NCBI RefSeq assembly: GCF_000801105.2
Contig: NC_079519.1
Location: 27,689,288-27,753,287, forward strand
DNA from: Raphanus sativus
Taxonomy: Eukaryota; Streptophyta; Magnoliopsida; Brassicales; Brassicaceae
Direction: 5' to 3'
Length of the DNA stretch: 64,000 bases
Shown: piece after piece, positions 1 to 12,651 of the stretch
Layout: each line of letters opens with the position of its first letter
Numbering within the stretch: position 1 is the first letter of the stretch
The notes under the pieces: generated by a model
The model's database searches: none
What the model was told of the DNA's origin: nothing
What the model saw: the letters and a program-made list of their open reading frames with translations, nothing else
Position numbers and translations under genes: made by a program

Positions 1-1315
1 AATCGAACTTTCCCATCAATGGATCCGCTAATGAAGTAATTATCATCCACAGGGTTGAATGCCACACAAGTCACTGCGTAAGGAGAGTGTGAGTGAGTAC
101 ACAACACACAAAAAAAAGAAAAGAACATCATTGACCGAAGAAAAGAACTCACCAAAATTGTTATGAGCGAACGTTGCGAGACATTCATCACAACCTACTC
201 TCCATAAACGAACACTCTCATCCACAGAAGATGACAGGAGATACTGCAACAGAGTGGTCAAAAATGTAAGAGTTGACAATAAAAGACCACAAAAAAACAC
301 AAAGCATATATGCAAGATCTTTACTTACCCCTTTGTCGGACCAGGAAAGATCTAAGATCTCACCAGTATGCCCTCCGAACTCATGGAGAGGCTTCTCAGA
401 TACACAGAAGATCTTAGATGGTAACACAACGCAAGTCGAGTCCGATGACTTCCTCAAGAAGCTACCTGTCTTCTTCTTCTTCTTCTCATCGTTGATACTC
501 AGAGGCTCAACCTGATAATGCTGATTCATACCAAAGTAAACACCAGAATCAAGTACAGGCACTCGATACTTGTCTGTTCTCTCTTCCTCGTTTATACTCC
601 AAACTCGAACGACGCAGTCTTCACCGGCGCTCGCGATGAATCTCCCATCGGGAGAGAACTTCATGGCCAAGATGGAGCCATCATGCGCTGTGAAGTCCTG
701 GTCAACACGCAAAGAGGAGAGCTCCTTGAACTGCTTTTTGTACGTCTGCACGCTCGTTGTCGTCGTCGCTGTTGGTGATGAATCACAATCTAGAGACTCG
801 AGGACGTGCGTGAGAGCACCTAGCTTCTTTAACCAGAACTGTGCACCTTTCTTCAGAGTATCGTCTCGAAAGCTGCCCGATCTGCTTGAACTTGATTCAC
901 TCAATCCTTGAGTACTTGTACTACTACTGTTCCGGGTGAAGAACAAGGATCGATCATCTGTTTCCTCGGATGAGGAAACAGAGGATCGATCAAAAACAGA
1001 GGAGGAGGAGGAGGAAGTAGATTCGTTCCTCAACAACGAATCATCCTCTTTGGGGACAAGTTCAGAAGGTGGTTGAAGAAGTTCATCATCCTCAGAGACA
1101 GAGGAGTCGTCGTCGTTGTCGTCGTCGGCGGCTGCTGTAGTCTTGTTGAAACTAAAGGCCATGGATTGGAGGAACTTGCGGCGTCGGTTGGAAACACTGT
1201 CTAGGTCATTGGTCCACAGTTGAAAACCAGAATCCTGAGGAACATGTTGATCATCATCGTCATTAGGGGCATCAAAGAAACAATCTTCGTCTTCATCATC
1301 TCCACGAGTACCCAT
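1..1315 (-). CDS. WD40-repeat protein, 5' part (cut by window edge)
   Basis: Partial gene read leftward. Exons are 1315-329, 243-153 and 73-1 (continuing outside), with GTAAGT and GTGAGT donors and TTGCAG and ACGCAG acceptors; the frame stays open across both junctions (383 codons visible). The N-terminus is acidic ([11 protein letters not shown]), followed by a Ser-rich low-complexity stretch to about residue 150. WD40 repeats then begin: [36 protein letters not shown] and [12 protein letters not shown]. The third exon reads [20 protein letters not shown], a very conserved blade in the plant WDR44-like (transducin/WD40) family. The biochemical role of this family in plants is poorly known; beta-propellers are scaffolds. 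By synteny it is probably the At1g64610 orthologue. The missing 3' part should hold the remaining blades. The start is the first ATG after an in-frame stop and gives the acidic N-terminus usual in the family. Confidence 0.9.
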
Positions 1316-1750
1316 CTCTCTCTCTGTTTGGTAACCAAAGAAAAAAAAAAGAAATCAACTTTGGCTAACTATGATAAAGAGTTTCAACCTTTGTGGTGGT
1401 AGTCAATTTAAAAAACTATAGAGAGAGACTAGTCGTCGTGTGTATTAGTAAAAAAGAATTGAAAATTCAAACAAAACCGAGTCAAAAATCTCTAAAGTTG
1501 GGCGCATTAACGAAAAATAAAAGTATTATGTGGCCAACCTAACACACAAACAAAACTAAGGTCGTTGGAAGAGATTACTTCCAAGTCAATATATTACACT
1601 ATTCCATTATTACAGAGACTGAAGAAGAAAAGTGATGAGGGGATTTAGATTACCTCTCTCACCAAACCGATAATTTGCTCTTCTTACAAACGAAGTACAA
1701 GAACAAAAGAAGAAACAAAAAAGATCGGAGAAAGAAAGAGAGGGAAGAAA
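1316..1750 (-). promoter_or_regulatory. 5' leader, possible leader intron, and promoter of the WD40 gene
   Basis: Read on the minus strand, CCAAACAG followed by a short GA-rich stretch lies just before the ATG and looks like a splice acceptor at 1324. A donor-like GGTAATC sits at 1653, so a leader intron of about 330 bp (1324-1653) is possible. The stretch 1650-1750 is purine-rich, as in crucifer 5' leaders. Only cDNA evidence could confirm the intron. Confidence 0.4.
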
Positions 1751-2543
1751 GGTCTCGTGTTTATAAACCGAAGGAAGCGAGGAAGGGGGTATATGTGTCG
1801 GTTCGATTCACACTGTTTTGTATTGCAAAAGACAAACCCTTTCGTACCTAATTTGAACCAACCAATCTTTGGTAAGGGTTTTGAAGAGTTGCAATTAATA
1901 GCGAGTTTTTTTGGAAGAGGAAAAAAACATTTTTTAAGATTTTATTCGATGGTGCGTAAAAGGAAAGAAAGAGTGCAAATTAATTTCCTTAATTCGATTT
2001 CCCCTTTTTTCTCTTGTATTTCAAAGGGGGAGAATTTTAAGTTTACCACATAGGCTTTATCTATTCTTTAAATGGCCAACAACTTAAATATATGTATTCT
2101 TTTAGTTTTTGGCTTTGTGTTTTTAGCTTTTATATTTTAACTTTTAGGTTTTAGAAAAGCTTTGGCTTTGGCTGTTGTGGTCCTTAAAATGGCCAACGAC
2201 TTCAATGTTGTGCTCTTTTAGATAAAGAATATTAATGATTTGGCTGTTTTGATATATTAAAATATAATAAATTAAATATATTATTACCCAGACAATAAAT
2301 AAAATTTGTCGGCAGATTTGAGGAAAAAATATATTTTCACTTGGTCAAAATAAATATGTCATTTGTGAACATGTGCCTTTATAAATTCTTTTTTAGGATT
2401 TAAATTTATAGGAAGTAGCGGAAAACGTGGCTTGATTACTTCTCAACATTTTTTATCACGTAGACCTGTTATTTCATTCTAAAAATAATAATTATAAATT
2501 AACCAAAACAGTATAATAATAAACAAATGAAATCGTGTCTATC
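1751..2543. other. Upstream intergenic stretch, no gene seen
   Basis: AT-rich sequence between the WD40 promoter and the first hAT-like element. Short open frames have no recognisable domain. A loose direct repeat (ATGGCCAAC followed by AACTT or GACTT) occurs near 2072 and 2190. Confidence 0.5.
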
Positions 2544-2551
2544 AAAGTAAC

Positions 2552-3365
2552 TAGGCATGGATATTCCGGATTCCAATCGAGTTTCGGTTTTATCCAATCA
2601 GGTTTCAATTTTTTGGGTTTATCAAAACCAACCCCATTCAGATTATTTGAAAGTTTGGGTCGGGACCGCTTCGGGTTCTATCAGGGTTAGTAAATCTTCA
2701 AAGAACTGGTATAACCCAATATACTTACGGGCTCGGATCCCAATCATTCTTCGGTTTAAAAATACATGATTTATATCTATTTTGTAATCAAAACATAAGT
2801 AAATGCGGTTCTTCAAGTTTAAAATATCTAATTTATGCTTTTTGTAACCAAAACGTAAGTAGAATCGATTAAAAAATAAAAAGGAACATCAACTGTGATC
2901 ATTCAAAATCAAAAGAAAAAGAAACATATTTATCGAATAAAAAACAAATAAATGAAAGTATAAAATGAACACTAAATCTTCATGAAATAAGAAACATTGT
3001 TTAATGAAAACAAAATTCAAAATCTAAATATTTCAAGGTTCAACAGCCACATACAACCATCAACCTTCATGTAATAAAACCAACAACCTCTATTTAATAA
3101 ATAAGTATTTTAGATTTTCAATATATCTTAATGTATTTTGAATATATATTAGGAATTAATATCATGTTTGGTACAAGAATTTTTTGGGATATTGAATATT
3201 TCAGGTTCTGTCGGATATTAATTTAGATTCAAATTCGGTTCGGATAATACCCATAAGCCGAAATACCATAAAACAAGATCCATTCGGTATTTGTAACAGG
3301 TTCGGATCGGTTCGGATTCCTTTTTATCAGATCAGATTTGGTTTGGATTTTCGTACCCAGCCCTA
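2552..3365. mobile_element. hAT-like non-autonomous element, copy 1 (814 bp)
   Basis: Bounded by a perfect 8-bp target-site duplication, AAAGTAAC, at 2544-2551 and 3366-3373. Ends are imperfect inverted repeats beginning TAGG (left TAGGCATGGA, right TAGGGCTGGGTAC in reverse complement). An 8-bp duplication with TAGGG termini is typical of the hAT superfamily. The interior is rich in TTCGG/CCGAA and aligns along its length with the element at 25677-26485. No transposase is encoded, so movement would depend on an enzyme from elsewhere. Confidence 0.85.
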
Positions 3366-3414
3366 AAAGTAACCAAACGTGTAAACTTAAAAGCAGATAG
3401 CACGGATATACAAA

Positions 3415-3652
3415 ATAGAGAGGGGCAAATATTTTGTTATGGTCTAAATTAGTCTACCGATTTAGTCTTTTAAATCACTGTTTGTTTCAACATACTATTA
3501 AGTACTGTTAACAAAAACAAGAAAAACATTCACAATAGAGAGGGGCAAATATTTTGTTATGGTCTAAATTAGTCTACCGATTTAGTCTTTTAAATCAATT
3601 TTTGTTTCAACATACTATAAGTACTGTTAACAAAAACAAGAAAAACATTCAC
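3415..3652. repeat. Tandem duplication, two 120-bp units
   Basis: The unit starting ATAGAGAGGGGCAAATATTT at 3415 is repeated from 3535 with very few differences, for example CACTG against CAATT and a one-base deletion in CATACTATTAAG. It is a recent simple tandem duplication with no coding content. Confidence 0.95.
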
Positions 3653-4056
3653 ATTAGTTTTTTTTATCGATGGATTGTATTATTAAACCTTCAAAACATA
3701 AAATTTTAAACAATGAGAACCAACAATACAACATAGAAAAGAGATAAATCAGTTGGGATCTAACAAAAAATTGGTATAATGGATAAAATTATTAAATGAT
3801 CTAATAGAAGATTAAATGATTGTAAAATAATTGTTGGAACAAATTTATTTTGATAAAGATAATTAATTTAAAATATTTTTGATTTCACCCTAAAAGATAT
3901 ATGGACTTTCAATCTAAACGTTCTAAACATTTACTTACATTATTTAATATAATATCTGTTATTTATAGAAATATTTTACTAAATTAAAATAAGAAATTCA
4001 CTGTTAATTTTTATTTTAAAATAAGGTTTTTTCCAAAAATGACATAAAATATCTTA

Positions 4057-4424
4057 GGGGGGTGTATTCAATTTAACATTTGATGTGATTTGATTTTTAA
4101 TGGAGTTTTAGATGATTTTAATAAGTTGCAGAGATTTAAGTGATTTTTGTTAAACTACTCTAGAATATCACCTAAAACCATGGGATTTGAGTTTTAATTT
4201 TTTTAACTAAGAAAACTCCACCCAAACACCCTAAAATCACCTCAAAACTTTAAAACTCCACAACTTAAAATATTTTCAATAACAGTGGATTTCAGAGTAC
4301 TTTACAAAATGTCAAGTTCAATAACAGTGAATTTTAAATGAGTTTTTAAAATTCATGTTTGAATAACAGTGGATTTGTCATTTTAATACAAATCACCTCA
4401 AACTCTCGGTTGAATACACCCCCC
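4057..4424. mobile_element. Tourist/PIF-Harbinger-like MITE (368 bp)
   Basis: Perfect 15-bp terminal inverted repeats (GGGGGGTGTATTCAA at the left, its complement at the right) are flanked by a 3-bp TTA duplication at 4054-4056 and 4425-4427. This combination is diagnostic of PIF/Harbinger MITEs. The interior repeats the motif AACAGTGGATTT or AACAGTGAATTT three times and has no coding capacity. Confidence 0.9.
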
Positions 4425-4427
4425 TTA

Positions 4428-5294
4428 GTAATGTTATTTGATGAATATATTTTTCAAATATTAAACTTACATTAATTTTCAAGAGCAAATTCTGTTAACC
4501 CATTTAATATGTTTGAATTAATTCAACAATTAGTTTCTTTTGTAAATGTTGAAGATTTAGTAAATATAAATGATTGTTAATATATGATTTCTGTTTAAAC
4601 ATAGTTATTATTTTCAAATAATTGATTTTCAATTATTTATTATAATTATAAAATAAATTATAAAAATAAATAAATAATTGAGAATTATTTTAAAACGTGG
4701 ATTTGTTAAGAATGTAGACGAGTTGATTTGTAAATAATACAAAATCATAATCTCTTTAGTATATTTGACCAAAACAAGCTAAACAAACACAAATTTACTA
4801 AGTTTTTATTTAATTTAGTCATAAATACATATTTAAAATAGATATAACTGAAATATAAAAAATAGTTGTAACTTACTTTTACTATTTTAACTTATTTCAT
4901 TAAAATGTGATTAGAAGTTTTTATTTCTTTTAACCATAGTTTTTTTTTTTCAAATGAAATCCAAACTAAATATCAAAGACCAAATATAAATTCTAGTTTC
5001 TGACTAATGGTAGGTGGTTTTTATCCTCGTTTATATTCACAAGACAAATCTTAATAACCATTAAAACCATCATAAAATAGTTAAGTCTTTTTAAAATAAC
5101 TACTAAATTTTGTTAGCTAAAAGTAAACCATTTTTTTAGTTTTCACTTTTTTATAAACGATAAAACCCGAACCTAGATTATAACTATTTAAAAACACTAA
5201 ATATAAATAATTTTATATATTATTCCAGCGAAAATAATATTGAGAAAATAAGATGACCCATGGGGATGAATAGAGTACAAACCCTGATTAACTT
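4428..5294. other. AT-rich intergenic stretch
   Basis: Very AT-rich sequence with no open frame of note and no clear element boundary. Confidence 0.5.
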
Positions 5295-5304
5295 AAATAT
5301 AAGT

Positions 5305-5743
5305 CAATGGGACGGGTTATCCGTAACAATCAAGGAATACTTTTGGAAGCAGGTATGGGGAAATTTGAAGGGCGATCTAGCGTAATGGAGTCTGAATTAT
5401 CAGCGCTAGTTTGGTCGATGCAAGTCTGTTCCTCTTTAGGGTACAGGAAAGTTATATTTGAGGGAGATAATCTGAATATACTCAAATATGTCAGACAAGA
5501 AGCGATAAGTCATCGATGTTATCACTTGGTCAATACAGTTCTTGATTGGAAGACAAAATTCGAGTCTGTTAATTTCATTCATGTAAATCGCAAGAATAAT
5601 GTTCCTACTGATTTTTTAGCAAAAAAAGCAATTGTTTCTCCGACAGATTGGAGTTTGTTCCGATCCTGTCCATCTTTTTTGTATAATTACATTTGTCTTG
5701 ACAATAATTAATAAAGCATGTTTTAGTCGGAAAAAAAAAACTA
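5305..5743 (+). mobile_element. 5'-truncated LINE insertion carrying an RNase H domain
   Basis: The frame 5307-5711 encodes 134 residues of a plant retroelement-type RNase H (RVT_3-like) domain. MESELSALVWSM holds the catalytic Glu, FEGDN a catalytic Asp and NNVPTDFLAKKA the last Asp. The first catalytic Asp, which lies upstream in the family, is missing, so this is a truncated non-functional copy. After the stop come AATAAA-like sequence and a 10-base A run (5731-5740). A 10-bp direct repeat, AAATATAAGT, flanks the unit at 5295-5304 and 5744-5753. Truncation, poly(A) tail and target-site duplication together identify an L1-type retrotransposition event. Confidence 0.85.
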
Positions 5744-5753
5744 AAATATAAGT

Positions 5754-7914
5754 TTGTATCAAAATATATCACTCTAGGTAAAAGTAGTTGTGTATTTGTA
5801 TTAGGTGTTTTGTTAGTTATTCATATCACTAGACCAAGTTCTGATTAGACAAGACGATTATATGAAGATTTTTATTTGACTGAATATTTTATAAAGATTA
5901 TCATAGATAATAGGACATTAGACATCCTTAATGTGTGGTCTAATTAAAACGTGGATCCGTGATGTGATCATGTGAAAATAATACACCTAAATTCAATAGT
6001 GAGAATATAAGTCTTCGTTGGTGTTTGTGTGAATAATCATATTACCAAATTTACATAAATCATTTTTTCACATATTTGTAAACATCTAAAATCGGCATGA
6101 GTCATGAGTAGCATGTGTCAGTATGTCACAACTAATCTACATCAATCAAACTACACAATAACATTATAACACCAACCTAAATAAAGTTGGTACACCAAGT
6201 TACGTTCGGAAGATAAATATTCCAACTTAGTTTGTTTAAATCAACATCTATAAAGACTCGGCTCGTTACGACACTTCGATTGTATTCAAGTCAATATATA
6301 TGATTTCTTTTTTAAATGATTTATCCGTGTATCAATTTAAACACAACATTTTGCCACAATATTTTGCCACACGTAACATAACGTGTTTTTCTAATTGTAT
6401 TTTGTTGACAATTGTTCTTGCATGACAGAATATTCCAACGGCCACTCACTCGCCTAAATATTGAACAAGGTCCATAATTTACAAATAAAGACTCAACAGA
6501 CGACACTTTAAATACATCAAGGCCCAATAAACAGGCCGAGGTAAAAGAAAGCCCAGTGAAGATCGTTGAACATATCTCGAAGGCACACAGCACCGTATCA
6601 TGAGTTCCTTCTAATATAGGGGGGATTGTAGAGCTATTGGCCGGATTGTGAATTATTATACCTCTGAAAGTTTTCATCGCAAAATAAAGATATTCTACTA
6701 AGTTAGAATTAACTATTTGTGAGTTAAAATAACTTTTTAAGCATTTAATTTTATGTTTTAATTAATTCATTGGTGATAAATTAGTTAAAAGATCATTGAA
6801 AATATGTACTATATCAAAATAGATTTTAAGTATTTAATTGTATGTTCTAATTAATCTCATAGGTGATAAATTAGTTAAAAGATCATTGAAAATATATACT
6901 ATATCGGAAAATGTAAATGATATATTTATGCTAAATATTTTATAAATTTTGAGTATAAATAATCAGATTCCTAACTAATATAAATTAATTTGCATTTATA
7001 CATGATAAACATCAAATTACTTTTTGATCTGTAAAATCATAAACATTTATTACAATAATATATTTATAACCAATATAATAAATAACCTGTAAAAGATAAA
7101 ATCTAAACTACAGTAAAAATCTATAAATTAATAATGTAATTATGATATTTTATTAATTTAAAAAGTTATTAATTTACAAAAAGATATTTCTATATTTTTA
7201 AATATTTTTATTTATAAAATAAAATAGTTGATTTTATTGTATATGCTTTAGTTAAATTTTATAAACTCCACTTTCATTTTATTTTATTATATTATTTGGT
7301 ATATAGTTTTATGTTTCGTAGAATTTAAAAGTGGGTTCAGATATAATTTTACTAAATACTATCAAAATATATTGAATTGTTAAAACAAAATATAAATAAT
7401 TTCATTATAGATATAAACCAACAATATAATGTTTAGTTTTATACTTATATAAAATGTATATAGAGGTATATTATTAATTTATGATTTTGATGAGACTATA
7501 TATTTACTTAAGACTTTCAAAAAATATTATCTTATTATTTTATCGATTTGTGTCATATTTTGAATCCGGATTCGGATATTCGCGAGTATTCAAATTTTAA
7601 TCAAGATATCTAAAATGCTCAAATCCATATCCAAATAGAAATTTAACGATATCCAAATAGATATCTATATATCCAGATAGATATCTAAATGCGACAAAGC
7701 GACGTCATTTGTTTTAATTGTAATTTAACAACTAGCTTTGTTTATAAGTTCTGTAAATTAATTTGGTTCAGTCAACAAATATTTTGAAATTTAAATGAAA
7801 ATCAAATATAATTTGTTATTTTGAATTGTCTAGCAAAGATTGTTGTATTAAATAGCCAAATTTGAAATTTCGTGACTTTTGCGGCATTTTCCCATTTTGA
7901 AACTACAGCAATCA
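5754..7914. other. Intergenic stretch, no gene seen
   Basis: AT-rich. The open frame on the minus strand at 6321-6677 (118 codons) has no recognisable domain and I do not call it a gene. The stretch 7560-7690 contains degenerate GGATATCC-type repeats like other old TTCGG-type elements in the window. Confidence 0.5.
6728..6905. repeat. Tandem duplication, about 90-bp unit
   Basis: The segment GGTGATAAATTAGTTAAAAG at 6772 recurs at 6862 with similar flanks (AAGATCATTGAAAATAT follows both). It is an imperfect two-copy tandem repeat with no coding content. Confidence 0.85.
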
Positions 7915-9365
7915 AATAAGAGTTTTTTATACTCTAAAACAGTTTTAAGATTTTAATTACACTCTAGGACAGTTTAGACTTCTGAGGTAGTTTTTTGTGA
8001 CTAGAAATCAACTACAATCAACTAGATTAGCTTTATGTAACTAGAACGGTCCTACAATTTTCTAAAGCTTTTTACTTTTTTCTCTTTCTTTTTCTCATAC
8101 GTCTTCTTCCTCTTTCATTCTCTATCTTTTTAGAAAATTCAAATTTGATTCTTAAATTTCTTTTTTCAATTTTTTTTGTGAAATCGTTTTCTCCATCACT
8201 CGATCTATTATTTGAGATCAGTGAAGGTATATCTTCGATGTTGGTGTACACTTTATTTAATGTACACATGTTATCTTGTATACGCTTTTTAACATATACT
8301 TGTGTACATTCAAATGAAAAAATAACAAATTTTAAACCTCATTAAAATTATGAGATATCACTCAACTTGTACCATGTACAAGTAAAATGATGTAAATGTA
8401 GAATACTGAACATTAGTGTACATTTGGATACATAGTGTACATATGTACACTTTATAAATAGTGTCCACATGTACACTTTTATGAATACAAGTAGCTTAAT
8501 AATAAACTTATCAACATGTACACTTGTTTACTAATATTTACATGTATATTTTACCATGATGCAACATTCAATTAGACATTTACATATACACTTACACTGT
8601 TAAAATATTGTGCATATGTACACCATATATGTCAGAGTATAAAGGTATGTACACCATATTTGTCAGAATATCAAAATATCCATTTAAGATCAAGCTATCA
8701 ATGTATCAATGTATTTACATTACTGAAGAAGACTTATTTGCAAATCTGAAAGTTTTAGGGCAATAGTAAAAATATTTAAAATTACAAGGACCACATATGA
8801 AAATTAAAGAAACTTAATTTCAAGGTTCAACAATGGGGACCTAATCTCCGATGCAGCGGTGGCTTCCCTTTACGATCCACCGGAGGCACGAAGAGGGGCT
8901 GATATAACCACGAACACCTTTTGGGACACCATAGAAGAGAGGCTGAGGGCACGGCGTTGAGGCTTCCCATCGGTTTGATATACTGCAGAAGAGAAGATTT
9001 GTGTAAAAGAAAGAAAATCTATGGTTTGTGATAATAAATCAGTCATTATGATATGTATTTGTAACTTATCTGAATTTGCAAAGATTATCTTTTTAAAAAA
9101 AAACTGAAAGTTAAAAATAAAATAAAAAGATGAAAATTTTTATGAGAAAAAAAAGATAAGATAAGAGAAAGAGACAAAAGTTGATGAAGAAGATAAGAGA
9201 GAGATGAAAGTGGGTCTTACCACTCACAATATAGTTAGGTTTCAACTTGAAAAATTGAATGATATGTGTTGAAGTTAGGAAAAAGTGTGTGTGTAGCTTA
9301 AACTGTCTTATTATGATATAAAAAACTTAAAACTGTCTTTGAGTGTAATTCTTTCATCGAATAAG
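7915..9365. mobile_element. Probable Mutator-like non-autonomous element with degenerate inverted ends
   Basis: The left part (7925-7985) holds ACTCTAAAACAGTTTTAAG and GGACAGTTT. The right part (9295-9345) holds the complements of GACAGTTTTAAG and AAGACAGTTTAAG in opposite orientation, so the ends form an imperfect inverted repeat. The middle contains a less AT-rich block (8820-9000) of the kind seen when such elements pick up gene sequence, but I cannot name its source. I could not read a clean target-site duplication, so boundaries are approximate. Confidence 0.4.
8235..8660. repeat. Cluster of TGTACA palindromes
   Basis: About a dozen copies of TGTACA or TGTACAC occur within roughly 425 bp (near 8241, 8260, 8302, 8375, 8416, 8434, 8444, 8470, 8516, 8617 and 8647), in both orientations and often with CATATG or CATG next to them. 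The density is far above chance for AT-rich DNA. The cluster lies inside the probable Mutator-like element. Confidence 0.7.
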
Positions 9366-11450
9366 GGCCAAGATAATAAAAATAAAAGAAACGGAAAGAT
9401 GTAGGGCGTCGAGGCAGCTGAGGAGACCGAGTGAAATAAAGACAAAAAGCTGAATTGTACCAAGAAGAGACATTCCCTGACAAATGGTGTCTTGTCTAAA
9501 CAAGGAAGGAAAATGATGTGTATGGGTGCCTGTGCACCTTTACCCCAACTCGACCTTGTGTGGGTCGCACCTTGTTATTTGCGAATGTTCATGATTGAAA
9601 CTGTTTATTTTTCATTTTAGTTAAGTCATTTCCAAATAGAATTATGAATTATCAGATGTTTTACTTGCTAATCCTGCACAACTAACGAAGAAACAGTGAC
9701 ATTATGCTTCAAAAACTACATTCTCTCGTTAAATTTTCTAATAAAGTTATTGGTAGTAACAATATAAAAATTTTAAATTACACATCAATTTTTTTCTCTC
9801 TCTTTATTCTCAAAACCTCTCGACTACAAAAAAAAAAAACCAGTATCTCCTGTAGGGATGGGTAAAAAAATCGGAACCGAAAAACTGAACTGAACAAACC
9901 CGAAAAAACTGAACCGAATTAAACCGAATTTTGTGAGTTACCCAATTGGGTACTAAAATTTTATACCCAAAGAACCAGAACGAAATCCGTACCGAACCGA
10001 GAACCGAATAATACCTTCTTTTACAGTAGTATACATGTTTTTTAATCAGAAATTCACCAAGGTCAACTGACTCCCTGCCAATACATGGCTGTGAATAGGT
10101 CTAGGCATAAAATCCAGAATCTGAGATCCTAATCGAATCTGAACCGAAAAACCTGATTTGTTATCCGATCCGAAATGTAAAAATGCCGAATGAATCATAT
10201 AGGATGGTATAAAAAATATATGAACCCGTAGTGTTATTAACCGAATCCGAATGTATACCCGAAAAATCTGAAATTAATAGTCAATATAAATATTTGAAAT
10301 ACACATAAGCATTTCAAATACTCAATTCAATATTTATGTTAATATTATATAAGAAAATAAACACTAAAATTTAACTAAATACCTTTAAAACTTAATTAGT
10401 TATAAATAATTACTTTATAGATTTGCTTGTTCAAATGACAAGTCTACTCTATTTAAAAGGTAGTGCATATTTTTTACAAATAAATTTTTTTATGCTTGAT
10501 TTAACATTTTATTTTTATATTATCATTTTGATGTGTGTCGAATTAATTTTTTATTAAATTTAAGTGTTTTTCTTTATGTTTTGCTTTTAAATTTTGTCTT
10601 TTAGTTTGGATATATATAAACTAAACCCATATAATCTAAATCTGAAAAATATATGACTACTTTATGGATTTTATGATGTATTACAAATTAGAACCAAACC
10701 CGAACTGTTATTATCCGAACACGACTCGTACTTATAAAATATTAGAATGGGATTTAGAAGGGTGAACCTGGAAACTCAAAAAATTGAAATACCCAATACA
10801 AATCCGAACATCCGAACGTCAATGCATAACCCTGAATTCAAATTTTGTTTGTGAAAAAAACTACACCTCATTATATTGTTTCGAAAAACACTTCACAAGA
10901 AACAAGGGAAAATGCAGAAGATCAAATCCCTGAGGATGATAGACACCGGTTTTAAACAAGCCCCATATCCTAAGCAAATCGAGCCGGAGACAGCGCGGAA
11001 GTAGAATTTTTTTTAAAAGGATTAATACATAATTACCATATACTATAGGAGTTAATTAACTAAATTTTGCAATGTGGTTCTAGTCCTTTTGCATAAATAT
11101 ACATGTAAATTATTTAAAATCAAAAATCCACCAGGGTCAAATGGACCCATGCCAATATGCTTCGCCACTGGCCGAAGCCCGGAGATCCCATGCACAAAGC
11201 AGAACAAAGATTTATTGCATCGCAAAACGAAATCAAGGATATGCAACCCTTTCCCACCACGGCAGATTCACCACAAGAAAGTAATCAAAGAGAGTTCAGC
11301 CAGATCTTGCCGTTTGTCTCTATTCAGAACTTCTTTGCTTTGTTCTTTCATTAGCAAATGGAAACCTATGTGTGCATTGAATGTCATTACAATACACATG
11401 TACATCTTATTAAAACTGACGTACAAATAAAATAACTATAGTTTTAACAG
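9366..11450. other. Intergenic stretch with decayed TTCGG/CCGAA-type repeats
   Basis: The segment 9853-10830 is full of CCGAA, AACCGAA and CCCGAA motifs and begins TAGGGATGGGTA, like the hAT-like elements at 2552 and 25677, but I found no matching right end or target-site duplication. The phrase CACCA(A/G)GGTCAA with GCCAATA downstream occurs at about 10055 and again at 11130, marking a second shared repeat. Open frames at 11052-11430 overlap on both strands and have no domain I recognise. Confidence 0.45.
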
Positions 11451-11451
11451 A

Positions 11452-12651
11452 TTTACTAGATTTTGACCCGCATTTTGAAGGACGGATAAATTTTTTGTTT
11501 TACATTTTTTAGAAATTTAATTTTTATATGTGTTTTTGATTATATTTGTGTTTTTCTTTGTGAAATATTTTTAACTGATTTATAAGAGATTTTAATAAAT
11601 TCTATTAAAATGGTTAGACTGAACCTATATCAATATGTCATGTTCTTGTTTTAATAGATTCTGACTACCTTTTCGAGGGCAGATATATTTTTGTTTTAAC
11701 TTTTATTTTAGGGATTAATTTTCATATTTATATTTTTCTTTACATATTTGTGTTCTTCTTTGTAATCATATTTGTGTATAAATCTTAATTAAAATCTATT
11801 TTATAAAATAATAGTAATTTAAAAATTGATCCGACATACGTTCAGTTCTTTGTAATCATATGCCAGTATATCAGTTTTTTGTAATCATAGCTGTCCGTTT
11901 GAGATCTTGATCCGCAGGTATAATGTTGGTTTGTAATTTTTTTTAGTTTTTGTGTAAATATGTAACATTTTGTGTATTTTTTTCTTATATGGGTTTAATT
12001 TATATCATTTTTGACCCGTCCTTTAAAGGGTGGCTATTTTTGTAAAATTTAATTTTTATATTTATGTTATTAATCATTTAAGAAAAATATTTATGTGAAT
12101 CTTAAATAATTAATAAGAGATTTTAATCTATTCTACTAGAATAGTTGGATTAAATCTATATTAATAGATCATGTTCATAATTTAATAAAATAGATATACA
12201 GATTATATCCAACAAAATCAACATTTCAAATGTGCGGCTTTTATTTCTGGAAAAAAACTATTGTCCACCAAATTGTAAAGAAAAAATAATATTCTAATAG
12301 CTAAAAAAGTTTTTAAGAAGAATAGAAGCATTTATAGAACTGACAACCAATATGCAAAACGTTTTGCCACTATGCAAGGTTGACTTTACAAAACCGATAA
12401 CAAATTATAACACACAAAAAAATTCCTAATAATACATTTGAGCTACGTAAAAATCTTGATATAAAGCCCATTTTAATAACTGATTTATTCCGAAACATAA
12501 AACTTACGTAATGGTTAGGCGATTAATAAGGATTGCGGTTAGTTAAATTTGGCAGTTATCTAAATTTTAATAAGATGTATAAAAGGGCAGTTATAAAATT
12601 TAAAAGGTAGACACAACATATATCAATAAGGCACACTACTGTTTTAATAGA
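11452..12651 (-). mobile_element. Possible degenerate Helitron
   Basis: The left boundary reads ACTAGATTTTGACCCGC, which in reverse complement is a Helitron-type 3' end (ATCAAAATCTAGT preceded by GC-rich sequence), although the hairpin is broken. The right boundary, reversed, reads TCTATTAAAACAGTAGTG, close to the 5' ends of other Helitrons here. The flanking A and T bases are not ideal, and the two ends may belong to different copies. Confidence 0.35.

Noticed and set aside
2557..2769. 70-codon open frame as a small gene
   Set aside because: It lies within the hAT-like element, and its peptide only reflects the TTCGG-rich repeat. The sister copy has a similar chance frame.
5307..5711. RNase H-like frame as a host gene
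   Set aside because: Truncation, poly(A) run and target-site duplication show it is the tail of a LINE insertion, and its first catalytic Asp is missing.
6321..6677. 118-codon minus-strand frame as a gene
   Set aside because: No recognisable domain, no splice-linked extension and no sign of codon constraint.
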